The notes beneath the pieces are model-generated. The model searched no databases and was not told the DNA's origin. It worked only from the letters and a program-made list of their open reading frames with translations. From Gemmatimonadota bacterium (lineage in GTDB: Bacteria; Gemmatimonadota; Gemmatimonadetes; Gemmatimonadales; GWC2-71-9): 40,054 nucleotides of DNA. Location of the stretch: assembly GCA_003221045.1 (NCBI GenBank), contig QHUC01000003.1, positions 1-40,054 of the forward strand, written 5' to 3'. Shown here piece by piece: positions 26,029 to 33,432 of this stretch. Position 1 is the stretch's first letter; each line of letters starts with the position of its first letter. Made by a program: the position numbers and the translations under genes.

Positions 26029-28581
26029 ATGACGAGGCGACACGCCCTCTTTCTTGTTGCTCTGTGGTCGGCCGCCGGCGGCATCCGGAGCGCCCTCGCG
26101 CAGCGCGAGCCGGTGCTGAAGCAGGTCGCCGTGCCGCACGCCTACTACTGGCGCGAGATGTACGTCCCACAGGTGACGAGCGGCCCGAGTGCGGTTACCT
26201 GGTCACCCGACGGCACGGAGCTGATCTACTCGATGCAGGGCTCGTTATGGCGGCAGCGGATCGGCTCCCGCGTGGCCGTGCAGCTCACCGGCGAGTTCGG
26301 ATACGACTACCAGCCCGACTGGTCGCCCGACGGCCGATTCGTGGTGTTCGCACGCTATGCACACGACGCGATCGAGCTCGAGCTCTTGGACCTCGCTTCG
26401 AAGACCGTGCGGGCGGCCACGGCCAACGGGGCCGTCAACGTCGAGCCGCGCTGGTCGCCCGATGGGAGCCGCATCGCGTTCGTCTCATCGACCTTCAACG
26501 GCCGCTGGCACCTCTTCACGCTCGCAACGGAGGACGGCGTCCCGGGGGCGGTCACGCAGCTGACCGAAGACAACGACAGCAAGCTTCCGCGCTACTACTA
26601 CAGCACGTGGGACCACTACCTCTCACCCACGTGGTCGCCGGACGGGCGCGAGCTCATCCTCATCTCGAACCGCGGACACATCCATGGCACGGGGGGGATG
26701 TGGCGCATGACCGCCACGCCCGGAGCGCCGCTCCGCGAGATCCGCTACGAAGAGACTACCTGGAAGGCGCGGCCCGACTGGTCTCCCGACGGTACACGCG
26801 TGGTGTACAGCTCGTACCTCGGCCGCCAGTGGCATCAGCTCTGGCTCATGACGAGCGAGGGCGGGGATCCGTTCCCGTTGACCTACGGGGAGTTCGACGC
26901 TACGGCGCCGCGCTGGTCCCACGACGGCAAGCACATCGCGTACGTGTCGAACGAGTCGGGGAATACGTCGCTCTGGGTGATCGACGTACCGGGCGCGCGC
27001 CGGCGCGAGGTCGTGCCTACCGACCGCCGGTATCATGAGTCCGTCGGGCGGCTACGCATCGCGATGGTGGACGTCGCAGGACACCCACTCGCCGCCCGCC
27101 TGTCGGTGACCGGCCCCGACGGGCGGGGCTATGCCCCAGACGACGCGTGGCGCCACGCGGACGAGGCGTTCGATCGCTCGGAGCGCCGGTTCGAGGTCAC
27201 GTATTTCCACACGGGTGGAGTGGCCGAGCTGACCGTGCCCACGGGCAGTGTGGCGCTAGAGGCCTGGCACGGACCGGAATACCGGGTCGCGCGAGCGGTC
27301 GTCCAGGTGCAGACCGGGAGGACGGTGACCAAGCGGCTCGTGCTCGAGCGTCTGGCGAACCTGTCCGCCGAGGGATGGTGGAGTGGCGATCTCCACGTGC
27401 ACATGAATTACGGTGGGGCGTACCGCAACACGCCACCGCACCTCGCGTTCCAGGCGCGGGCGGAGGATCTGCACGTGGTCGAGAACCTGATCGTCAATAA
27501 GGAGCAGCGAATCCCCGACATCGCGTACTTCCGCACCGACGCCGATCCGGTGTCGGGCCCCGGCTTCCTGCTCATGCACGGTCAGGAGTACCACACCAGC
27601 TACTGGGGCCACACGGCATTCCTCGGCCTCACCGACCACTATCTCCTCCCCGAGTACGCCGCATATCCGAACACGGCGGCGGCGAGCCTGTACCCCGCGA
27701 ACGCCGATGTGGGCGACCTGGCTCATGCGCAGGGGGCCCTGTTCGGGTACGTACACCCGTTCGATGCGCGGCCCGATCCGAGCGACACGACTGCCCCGCT
27801 CACCTACGAGCTTCCCGTCGACGCGGCGCTCGGTAAGGTGGATTACGTGGAAGTGACGGGGTACTCGGACCATCTCATCACCTCAGCCATCTGGTACCGC
27901 CTGTTGAACTGTGGCTTTCGCCTGCCCGCGGGAGCGGGGACCGACGCGTTCCCGAACTTCGCTTCGCTACGCGGTCCACCGGGATTGGTGCGCGTATTCG
28001 CGCACGCGGGCCCGAAGCTCGATCACCGTCACTGGCTGGCGGCGATCAAGGCGGGCCGGACGTTCGTCTCGAACGCGCCGCTGCTCGAGTTCACGCTCGC
28101 GGGACGCGCGATCGGCGACGAGATCCGGTTGCCGGCGGGCGGGGGTCGGCTCACCGCGCGGGTGCGGCTGCGCTCGAGCGTGCCGGTGGATCACCTGGAG
28201 GTGATCGGGAACGGCCGCGTGGTCGCGACGATCACGCTCCGCGGCGACCGTACGGCGGCGACGGGCAGCGTGGCGATTCCCGTCGCGCACAGTGGCTGGT
28301 ACGTCCTGCGCGCGTGGAGCGAGCGAGCGGAGCAGCCGGTGCTCGATCTCTATCCGTTCGCCTCCACGAGCCCGATTTACGTGCGGGTAGGTCGCGAGCC
28401 GGTGCGTTCGGCCGAGGATGCGGAGTTCTTCCTCAAGTGGCTCGACCGGTTGCAGCAGTCGACGGAGGCGCACGAGGGATGGAGGACGCCGGCCGAGCGG
28501 GAGCACGTCATCGGGCTGATCGACCGCGCGCGGTCGGTGTACATGGGGCAGATGAGCGCCACCCGCGCCAGATCAGAATAG
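26029..28581 (+). CDS. Secreted PD40 beta-propeller fused to a CehA/McbA-type PHP metallohydrolase
   Basis: The 850-residue protein has a signal peptide (RRHALFLVALWSAAGGIRSALAQ). Residues about 50-330 contain six PD40/TolB-like repeats with WSPDG or WSHDG cores (TWSPDGTEL, DWSPDGRFV, RWSPDGSRI, TWSPDGREL, DWSPDGTRV, RWSHDGKHI). A middle beta-sandwich region (about 340-445) leads to a PHP-type domain beginning GWWSGDLHVHMN, where H456 and H458 are likely metal ligands. Further conserved sites are MHGQEY, HPFDARPD, and GAGTDAF. The C-terminal 150 residues look like another beta domain. CehA/McbA enzymes hydrolyse esters, carbamates or phosphoesters; the true substrate is unknown. It follows the CoA-transferase genes by 4 bases but its extracellular location makes a direct pathway link doubtful. 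Confidence 0.87.
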   Translation: MTRRHALFLVALWSAAGGIRSALAQREPVLKQVAVPHAYYWREMYVPQVTSGPSAVTWSPDGTELIYSMQGSLWRQRIGSRVAVQLTGEFGYDYQPDWSPDGRFVVFARYAHDAIELELLDLASKTVRAATANGAVNVEPRWSPDGSRIAFVSSTFNGRWHLFTLATEDGVPGAVTQLTEDNDSKLPRYYYSTWDHYLSPTWSPDGRELILISNRGHIHGTGGMWRMTATPGAPLREIRYEETTWKARPDWSPDGTRVVYSSYLGRQWHQLWLMTSEGGDPFPLTYGEFDATAPRWSHDGKHIAYVSNESGNTSLWVIDVPGARRREVVPTDRRYHESVGRLRIAMVDVAGHPLAARLSVTGPDGRGYAPDDAWRHADEAFDRSERRFEVTYFHTGGVAELTVPTGSVALEAWHGPEYRVARAVVQVQTGRTVTKRLVLERLANLSAEGWWSGDLHVHMNYGGAYRNTPPHLAFQARAEDLHVVENLIVNKEQRIPDIAYFRTDADPVSGPGFLLMHGQEYHTSYWGHTAFLGLTDHYLLPEYAAYPNTAAASLYPANADVGDLAHAQGALFGYVHPFDARPDPSDTTAPLTYELPVDAALGKVDYVEVTGYSDHLITSAIWYRLLNCGFRLPAGAGTDAFPNFASLRGPPGLVRVFAHAGPKLDHRHWLAAIKAGRTFVSNAPLLEFTLAGRAIGDEIRLPAGGGRLTARVRLRSSVPVDHLEVIGNGRVVATITLRGDRTAATGSVAIPVAHSGWYVLRAWSERAEQPVLDLYPFASTSPIYVRVGREPVRSAEDAEFFLKWLDRLQQSTEAHEGWRTPAEREHVIGLIDRARSVYMGQMSATRARSE

Positions 28582-28582
28582 A

Positions 28583-30268
28583 TCAGCGCGTGACCGTAAT
28601 CTCGCGCCGTGCCATGACCCGGTCTCCTTCAGCGGGTGAAACGGCAACCTCGATCACATAGCGGCCGGAAGCCAGATCCGAGAGGTCGACCACCAACGAG
28701 CGGGGCGTCACCGGGCCCGGCTGGGGAACCTCGTCCCATTCCAGACGCACGTTCTTGTGCGGACCGACGAGCCCGAGCGACTGCACGGCGCGACGCAGCC
28801 AGCCTCCACCCTCGCGCGTAACGGTGAGGGCCATCGTAACCGCGGCTTCACCGGAGCCGACCCCGTACAGCTCCCAGAACACGCCGACCCGGTGCGGCGC
28901 GGAGAAGCGCGTCGCTCCGTAAGCCCGGGGAATCACCGCCGACAGGTTGTCCGGCACGGAGTCCGGTGGATCGAACAGCAGCAGATCCGAAATCTCGACC
29001 TGATTGGGCCGTGCCGACGGCGTCACGCCGTACCGGGCCCGGGCGACGTGCTTCTCGCGGGGTGCGAGCGCTTCGAGCGAGAGGACGAACGGTTGGCACG
29101 GTGCGGTCGCGGTCAGGGCCCGGGTGCCCCTCACGACCCCCGAGTCGCGGGAGAGGGCGACCGTCTGCTCGTCCGCGGCGAGCACGAGCGCGCCCGTGAC
29201 CGAGGCGCCGGCGAACAACGTGTCGCCGGACAGGTCGTAAGCACCCACCACGACACAGGAGTCTGCGCGTCGGAAGACCGCCGCCTGGTGGTCGAGCTCC
29301 ACGAACGCCCGCGCGTAGGCGGGAGCGTACCGTTCGCGGGCGCGCCGTGGGTCGAGGACCCAATCCTCCGGCCGCGCGCCACCGGGGTCATCGAACGCCT
29401 GCATGGTCGCTCCGAAGTGAAGGCTCGGCGACGGTTCGTGGCCGGCGATGCGCGGCTCCGATGGCACGAGCTCCGATCTCGGCGGCTCGCGCGTCCAATA
29501 CGTCGCCCATCCGTAACGCACCAGGAGATCCCGCAGGTCGTCCCCCCAGTAGAGACCAAAGGTCGTGCGGGCTTCCCGCTCGATGCGGGCGAACGTGCGG
29601 CGCGCGAGGTGCTCGGTCCGGCGGTCGTTCCCACCGAGCGAATAGAGTGGCCGCGTGAGCCACCACCAGCGCGCGGCGAACGTCTCGCGCCCCGCGCAAT
29701 CCAGACGGCGGTACCGCTTGGCCAACTCACCTTCGAGCAGCGGCGAGATATCCGTCCAGCCGCACCGCTCATCCTCGGGCATGTCCCGGAGCGCCGCAGT
29801 GAACGTACTGTCGGCGCCGGCGAAATCGCCCGCCGCGTGCCGTGCCATCCCGCCCAGCGCCTCGCACCACCAGGTCGTCGCGCGGCATGCCGTCGCCACG
29901 TGGACGGCGGCATCGAACGCCTGGTGCTCTATCAGGTACCGGACGCGCTGGCCGGCGATCCACTCGTCGCCGGGCAACGCCACACTCGCGTCCGCGAGCG
30001 TTGCGAGGAGCCTGACGCGCGCCTCACGGATCCTGGGGGGCTCCTCCGGGGCGGTATCGAGGCCGCCTTCGTACCAGTAGCACATTCGCCCGATGCGCTC
30101 GTCGCACCTGTCGCTTGCGAACGCGGGTTGCACAGGGAGGTTTGCCCGTCGGGTAGCTTCGAAGGTCTGCTGGGCGCGTCGGGCGGCCTTGAGCAGGGCG
30201 AGGGAGTCCGTCCCGTGGCCTCGCCACGGGCCGCCGAGCAGCCAGAAGAGAGGAAGGATGCCCACCAT
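28583..30268 (-). CDS. Secreted TPR/GWxTD-like protein of unknown function
   Basis: The 561-residue protein begins with a short hydrophobic segment (ILPLFWLLGG) that may be a signal peptide. ATG 30268 has GAGGA at good spacing on the minus strand; an upstream ATG at 30283 is less well placed. Residues about 20-170 are helical, with two C-x-x-W-like and A-x-x-x-A repeat patterns typical of degenerate TPRs. The segment FARIEREARTTFGLYWGDDLRDLLVRYGWATYW resembles the GWxTD domain, where a Gly-Trp is followed by R/L-I-x-Y-G. The last 180 residues form beta-rich units such as FWELYGV and SLVVDLSDLASGRYVIEVAV. I know no enzymatic motif in it. It is divergent from the ligase gene and ends 1 base from the convergent hydrolase stop. 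Confidence 0.7.
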   Translation of the reverse strand: MVGILPLFWLLGGPWRGHGTDSLALLKAARRAQQTFEATRRANLPVQPAFASDRCDERIGRMCYWYEGGLDTAPEEPPRIREARVRLLATLADASVALPGDEWIAGQRVRYLIEHQAFDAAVHVATACRATTWWCEALGGMARHAAGDFAGADSTFTAALRDMPEDERCGWTDISPLLEGELAKRYRRLDCAGRETFAARWWWLTRPLYSLGGNDRRTEHLARRTFARIEREARTTFGLYWGDDLRDLLVRYGWATYWTREPPRSELVPSEPRIAGHEPSPSLHFGATMQAFDDPGGARPEDWVLDPRRARERYAPAYARAFVELDHQAAVFRRADSCVVVGAYDLSGDTLFAGASVTGALVLAADEQTVALSRDSGVVRGTRALTATAPCQPFVLSLEALAPREKHVARARYGVTPSARPNQVEISDLLLFDPPDSVPDNLSAVIPRAYGATRFSAPHRVGVFWELYGVGSGEAAVTMALTVTREGGGWLRRAVQSLGLVGPHKNVRLEWDEVPQPGPVTPRSLVVDLSDLASGRYVIEVAVSPAEGDRVMARREITVTR

Positions 30269-30349
30269 AATATTCCTCACCAAATCATACGCCCGTCCCC
30301 GGCTGCACGCGAGCTTGACGCCACCGGGGCGAGGCGTAATGTCGGCGCG

Positions 30350-31918
30350 ATGCTCCCCCGCGACTGGAACGCCGGCCACTGGTTCGTCGACCGCCACGTC
30401 GACGAGGGCCGGGAGGGCTGCCTCGCGATCCTGTACGAGGGCCGGCGCCTGACCTATGGGGACGTGTACGCCGGTGCAAACCGGCTCGGCAACGCCCTTC
30501 GCCGCCTCGGGGTGGGGATGGAGCAGCGCGTGGCCCTGTTGCTGCACGATTCGCCCGAGTTCGTGTGGAGCTTTTGGGGCGCGCTCAAGATCGGAGCCGT
30601 TCCGATCCCGACCAACACGCTGCTCAAGCCCCACGATCTGGAATACATCCTCCGCGACAGCCGGGCGGCGGTGGTCATCGCGAGCGAGCCGCTCGTGCCC
30701 GCCATCGAGGTAGTCCGGCCGCGGGTACCGGGTCTCACGAACGTCGTGGTCGCCGGGAAGGCGTCGGCCGGCCAGCTGTCGTACGCCGAGCTGGTGGGGA
30801 GCGAGAGCGCGGACTTGGCGCCCGCGGCGACCACCAGGGACGACGTGGCGTTCTGGCTGTATACGTCGGGCACCACCGGGACGCCCAAGGCGGCGGTCCA
30901 CCTGCAGCACGACATGCTCGTCTGTTGTGAGGGGTTCGGGAAACACGTGCTCGAGATCGGGCCGGAAGACCGGACCTTTTCGGTGGCGAAGCTCTTCTTC
31001 GCCTACGGCCTGGGGAACGCGCTCTACTTCCCGTTTCACGTGGGCGCGTCGACGGTGCTCTATCCCGGCCGGCCCGAGCCGGCAAGAGTGTTCGACGTTA
31101 TCACGCGCGAGCGCCCGACCATCTTCTATGCCGTTCCCACCGCGTACGCCGCGATGCTGCAGGTTCCCGACGCCGACCGCCTGTACGACCTGCGCTCGGT
31201 CCGCGTGTGTAGCTCGGCCGGGGAGCCGCTGCCGAAGGCGATCTACGAGCGGTGGCTCGAGCGGTTCGGGATCGAGATCCTCGACGGGATCGGGTCGACG
31301 GAGATGTGCCATACGTTCATCGCGAACCGGCGCGGCCACGCCCGTCCGGGCTCGAGTGGGACCCTCGTCCCGGGGTACGATGCGCGCCTCGTGGACGACG
31401 AAGGACGGGACGTGCCCGTGGGAGAAGTGGGTAACCTGCTCGTGAAGGGTGACAGCGCTTGTTCCTGCTATTGGAACCAGCACGAGCGCACCGTGCAGAC
31501 CATCCAAGGCGAGTGGGTGCGCACGGGTGACAAGTACCATCGGGACACGGATGGCTACTTCTGGTACGCTGGCCGGAGCGACGACATGATCAAGGCGAGT
31601 GGGATGTGGGTGTCACCCGCCGAGGTGGAGGGGGCGCTCACCGAGCACCCTGCGGTGGTCGAGGCCGGCGTCGTGGGCGCGGAGGACAAGGATGAGCTGG
31701 TCAAGCCGCTGGCATTCGTGGTGCTGGCCCGCGGAAACGCGCCGAGCCCCGCCCTAGAGAGTGAGCTGAAAGCGTTCGTCAAGAATCGGCTCGCGCCGTA
31801 CAAGTACCCGCGGTGGATCATGTTCGTCGATGAGCTGCCGAAGACGGCGACGGGAAAAATCCAACGGTTCAAACTCAGGGAAATAGCAAGAGAGACGGGT
31901 AGGAAAAGCAAAAGCTAG
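30350..31918 (+). CDS. Benzoate-CoA ligase-family AMP-forming acyl-CoA synthetase
   Basis: The 522-residue protein starts at ATG 30350 (MLPRDWNAGHWFVDRHVDEG), like other benzoate-CoA ligase-family members. It has the P-loop YTSGTTGTPK (171-180), FFAYGLGN typical of the benzoate group, GIGSTEM (A5 motif, E318), RTGDKY, GRSDDMIKASGMWVSP and catalytic lysine K503 in TGKIQRFKLR. It forms an acyl-adenylate and then an acyl-CoA from an aromatic or related carboxylic acid in the cytoplasm. There are no ring-cleavage genes beside it; a lone Rieske oxygenase lies 3 kb away. The long open frame upstream of 30350 is antisense to the neighbouring gene and not coding. The stop TAG is the first triplet of the left inverted repeat of the mobile element. 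Confidence 0.88.
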   Translation: MLPRDWNAGHWFVDRHVDEGREGCLAILYEGRRLTYGDVYAGANRLGNALRRLGVGMEQRVALLLHDSPEFVWSFWGALKIGAVPIPTNTLLKPHDLEYILRDSRAAVVIASEPLVPAIEVVRPRVPGLTNVVVAGKASAGQLSYAELVGSESADLAPAATTRDDVAFWLYTSGTTGTPKAAVHLQHDMLVCCEGFGKHVLEIGPEDRTFSVAKLFFAYGLGNALYFPFHVGASTVLYPGRPEPARVFDVITRERPTIFYAVPTAYAAMLQVPDADRLYDLRSVRVCSSAGEPLPKAIYERWLERFGIEILDGIGSTEMCHTFIANRRGHARPGSSGTLVPGYDARLVDDEGRDVPVGEVGNLLVKGDSACSCYWNQHERTVQTIQGEWVRTGDKYHRDTDGYFWYAGRSDDMIKASGMWVSPAEVEGALTEHPAVVEAGVVGAEDKDELVKPLAFVVLARGNAPSPALESELKAFVKNRLAPYKYPRWIMFVDELPKTATGKIQRFKLREIARETGRKSKS

Positions 31919-31948
31919 ACGCGCAGACGCACAGCGGTGAACAGTGAG
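31916..31948 (+). repeat. Left inverted repeat of the element
   Basis: The arm begins TAGACGC and contains GCAGACGCACAG, then GGTGA and GTGAG. Its reverse complement occurs at 32479-32511 with one inserted base after the first seven and two further small differences. The arm includes the stop codon of the ligase gene. Confidence 0.65.
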
Positions 31949-31955
31949 CCGGGAT
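31939..31955 (+). repeat. 17-base direct repeat, copy 1
   Basis: GAACAGTGAGCCGGGAT occurs here and, without change, at 32440-32456. The two copies lie about 500 bases apart near the two ends of the decayed element. Confidence 0.7.
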
Positions 31956-32042
31956 GGTGAACGGTGAGGAGGAATGAGGAGAAGCACTTTAGGGGAGCAG
32001 GCGCATACCAGGGGAGGCATCTGGAAGGTTCATGTTTCGGTT

Positions 32043-32064
32043 GCCCCACCCTCAGGGGTGGGGC
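32043..32064. repeat. Hairpin 1 of the element, 9-bp perfect stem
   Basis: GCCCCACCC (32043-32051) pairs with GGGTGGGGC (32056-32064) around TCAG. It stands just past the point where the transposase homology ends and shares a GCCCC-R-CC and TCAGG core with hairpin 2. Subterminal hairpins are recognition sites for Y1 transposases. Confidence 0.65.
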
Positions 32065-32289
32065 CATGGTGAGCTTCCTGATTTCTGATGTACGCGATAA
32101 CGCGCCTCTCGCATAGATGTGAACATGGTCCCGCCATCCACCCACCGCGAGGACCATGGCTCCTTTTCGCTTGGCGATCGCGGCGAGACAGCGATATAGA
32201 CGTTCCTGCCACGCGAAGGCGATCCATCGTTGGCGCCGGTACGTGCTCCACACGAGGTGGACCCGCACCCACAAGAAGGTGTGACGCAC
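32065..32289 (-). pseudogene. tnpA: IS200/IS605-type (Y1, HUH) transposase, N-terminal remnant
   Basis: From GTG 32289 the minus strand encodes about 75 residues matching the start of Y1 transposases: VRVHLVWSTYRRQRWIAF, then LYRCLAAIAKRKGAMVLAVGGWRDHVHIY. The HUH metal motif is present as H55-V-H57 in DHVH. Homology ends at about residue 70-75, beside hairpin 1; the frame runs on to 31915 with unrelated sequence. The second half, including the catalytic tyrosine about 60 residues further on, is lost. Intact members cut and join single-stranded DNA at hairpins, either as IS200/IS605 transposases or as REP-associated RAYT proteins. Confidence 0.75.
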
Positions 32290-32367
32290 ACTCCCATCCT
32301 ACCGGATCGCCGCGAGTGGAGCGGATCGGTTTCACGCAGCCGGGACCCGAAGATCGCGATCCGGACA

Positions 32368-32392
32368 TGGCCCCGCCCGTCAGGCGGGGCCA
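32368..32392. repeat. Hairpin 2 of the element, 10-bp perfect stem
   Basis: TGGCCCCGCC (32368-32377) pairs with GGCGGGGCCA (32383-32392) around the loop CGTCA. It lies about 80 bases upstream of the transposase remnant start, opposite hairpin 1, so the pair flanks the remnant as element ends or REP-like units would. Confidence 0.65.
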
Positions 32393-32439
32393 ATTGAGAA
32401 CCGATGCAATTGGATGAATCGTGGCCGACACATCTCGGG

Positions 32440-32456
32440 GAACAGTGAGCCGGGAT
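32440..32456 (+). repeat. 17-base direct repeat, copy 2
   Basis: This is the identical second copy of the repeat at 31939-31955. Here GTGAGC (32445-32450) can also pair with GCTCAC (32478-32483), and TCAGG with CCTGA inside it, forming a larger interrupted hairpin at 32445-32483. Confidence 0.7.
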
Positions 32457-32478
32457 CAGGTAGTCTTCCTGACTCCTG

Positions 32479-32511
32479 CTCACCGTCACCCCTGTGCGTC
32501 TGCTGCGTCTA
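32479..32511 (-). repeat. Right inverted repeat of the element
   Basis: Read on the minus strand it begins TAGACGCA and contains GCAGACGCACAG, GGTGA and GGTGAG, matching the left arm. It ends 32 bases before the stop of the convergent protease gene. Confidence 0.65.
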
Positions 32512-32543
32512 GCAGTTGCAGGTCCTGCCTGTCCGATCCGTGT

Positions 32544-33305
32544 CTACCGTATGAGTAGAAGTGAAACGTCGTACAACGCATGTGTCCACGCCGTGATCCC
32601 AAACCCCCGGGTGAGGTAGAGCGCCGAGAAAAACAGCCCCGCCACCATGCGGAACACGAACGAGTAGACCTGCAGTCGGTCCCCGTAAGGGCCGATATAA
32701 TGAAAGGCCGAGAAGATGGCCGCGCCCAGGAGCGTGGCCACCACGCCGGCCGTCAGCGGACGCCAGCCGAGCAGCGCGCGGGCGCCGGCCGAGATCGCGC
32801 CCACCAGCAGCACCCGGAAAAGGAGCTCCTCGTAGATCCCGGCCCCGAGGGAAACCATCAAGTGAGTCCATGAGTCGAGACCGCCGCCAGCACCTGCTCC
32901 GATAGAGAGCATCTGGAGCAGGCCCAGCACGCCGGACGTGACGCTGCCGACGCACAGGCCGAACACCAGGGCGAGACCGACCGACTCGGCGAGCATCGTG
33001 AAGAACACGCCGCCCTTCAGGCGCGACCCGTGAGCTCCCATGTCGCGGACCACGAGCCACAGCCCAACGCCGATCAGACAGAGCATGAAGAGCGGCGGCC
33101 CCCACGCGCCGGCCACTGCGGTGAACAGGGCCTGCAGAATCACATCGGCGCCGTTCCGCACCGAGCGCGGGCCGTGCGCGAGCAGCACGGCGAGGATCTG
33201 GTAAAAAACGAGGAGAGGGAGCGCCAACAGCAGGCTGTAGCGCGGCGCGCGGCTCAGCTGCCAATAGGAACGGGCGGACGCGGAGGGAAAGACGGTGCCG
33301 GTCAT
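32544..33305 (-). CDS. CPBP-family intramembrane glutamic endopeptidase
   Basis: The 253-residue membrane protein has roughly seven hydrophobic segments. The CPBP (CAAX protease and bacteriocin-processing) motifs are present: YEELLFR (E159, E160, R164), FSAFHYIG (H202) and a final THALYD (H242). The glutamate pair and histidines form the active site within the membrane. Bacterial members cleave membrane proteins or process peptides and are often linked to stress or peptide immunity; the substrate here is unknown. The N-terminal 20 residues are polar and cytoplasmic. It starts 127 bases from the divergent P1 peptidase gene. Confidence 0.9.
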   Translation of the reverse strand: MTGTVFPSASARSYWQLSRAPRYSLLLALPLLVFYQILAVLLAHGPRSVRNGADVILQALFTAVAGAWGPPLFMLCLIGVGLWLVVRDMGAHGSRLKGGVFFTMLAESVGLALVFGLCVGSVTSGVLGLLQMLSIGAGAGGGLDSWTHLMVSLGAGIYEELLFRVLLVGAISAGARALLGWRPLTAGVVATLLGAAIFSAFHYIGPYGDRLQVYSFVFRMVAGLFFSALYLTRGFGITAWTHALYDVSLLLIR

Positions 33306-33432
33306 AGGGGCAGGAATCTAGCGTGGATCGTCGAGGGGTCTACGTAATGCCGCCCCTTCGTTCTTCACGTTCTTGCCACCCCTCCCGTCGGCTCGTATCC
33401 TACCGGACCCACGCCCCCACGCCCGGTGGCTC

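Larger units (their letters stand above)
31916..32511. mobile_element. Decayed miniature element with terminal inverted repeats and IS200-type transposase remnant
   Basis: The gap between the ligase gene and the convergent protease gene is bounded by imperfect inverted repeats of about 33 bases (31916-31948 and 32479-32511). Inside are, in order, a 17-base direct repeat copy, a hairpin, the 5' part of a Y1-type transposase gene on the minus strand, a second similar hairpin, and the second direct repeat copy. Base composition is visibly less GC-rich than the flanking genes. IS200/IS605 elements normally have hairpin ends and no terminal inverted repeats, so the outer repeats may belong to a separate carrier element or to an older insertion. 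The transposase lacks its catalytic tyrosine region and cannot act alone. Confidence 0.6.

Noticed and set aside
26015-26030. Tandem 8-base repeat GACGGAAT at the junction of CoA-transferase B and the PD40-CehA gene
   Set aside because: Two copies only; most likely replication slippage with no effect on either frame.
28757-30349. Plus-strand open frame upstream of the ligase start
   Set aside because: It is antisense to the 561-residue protein gene, has Arg/Pro-rich low-information sequence and no family match. The ligase begins at 30350.
28583-31540. Minus-strand open frame of 985 codons extending far beyond the TPR/GWxTD-like gene
   Set aside because: The part above 30268 is antisense to the benzoate-CoA ligase gene, which has complete motifs. 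Long antisense frames are expected in high-G+C DNA.
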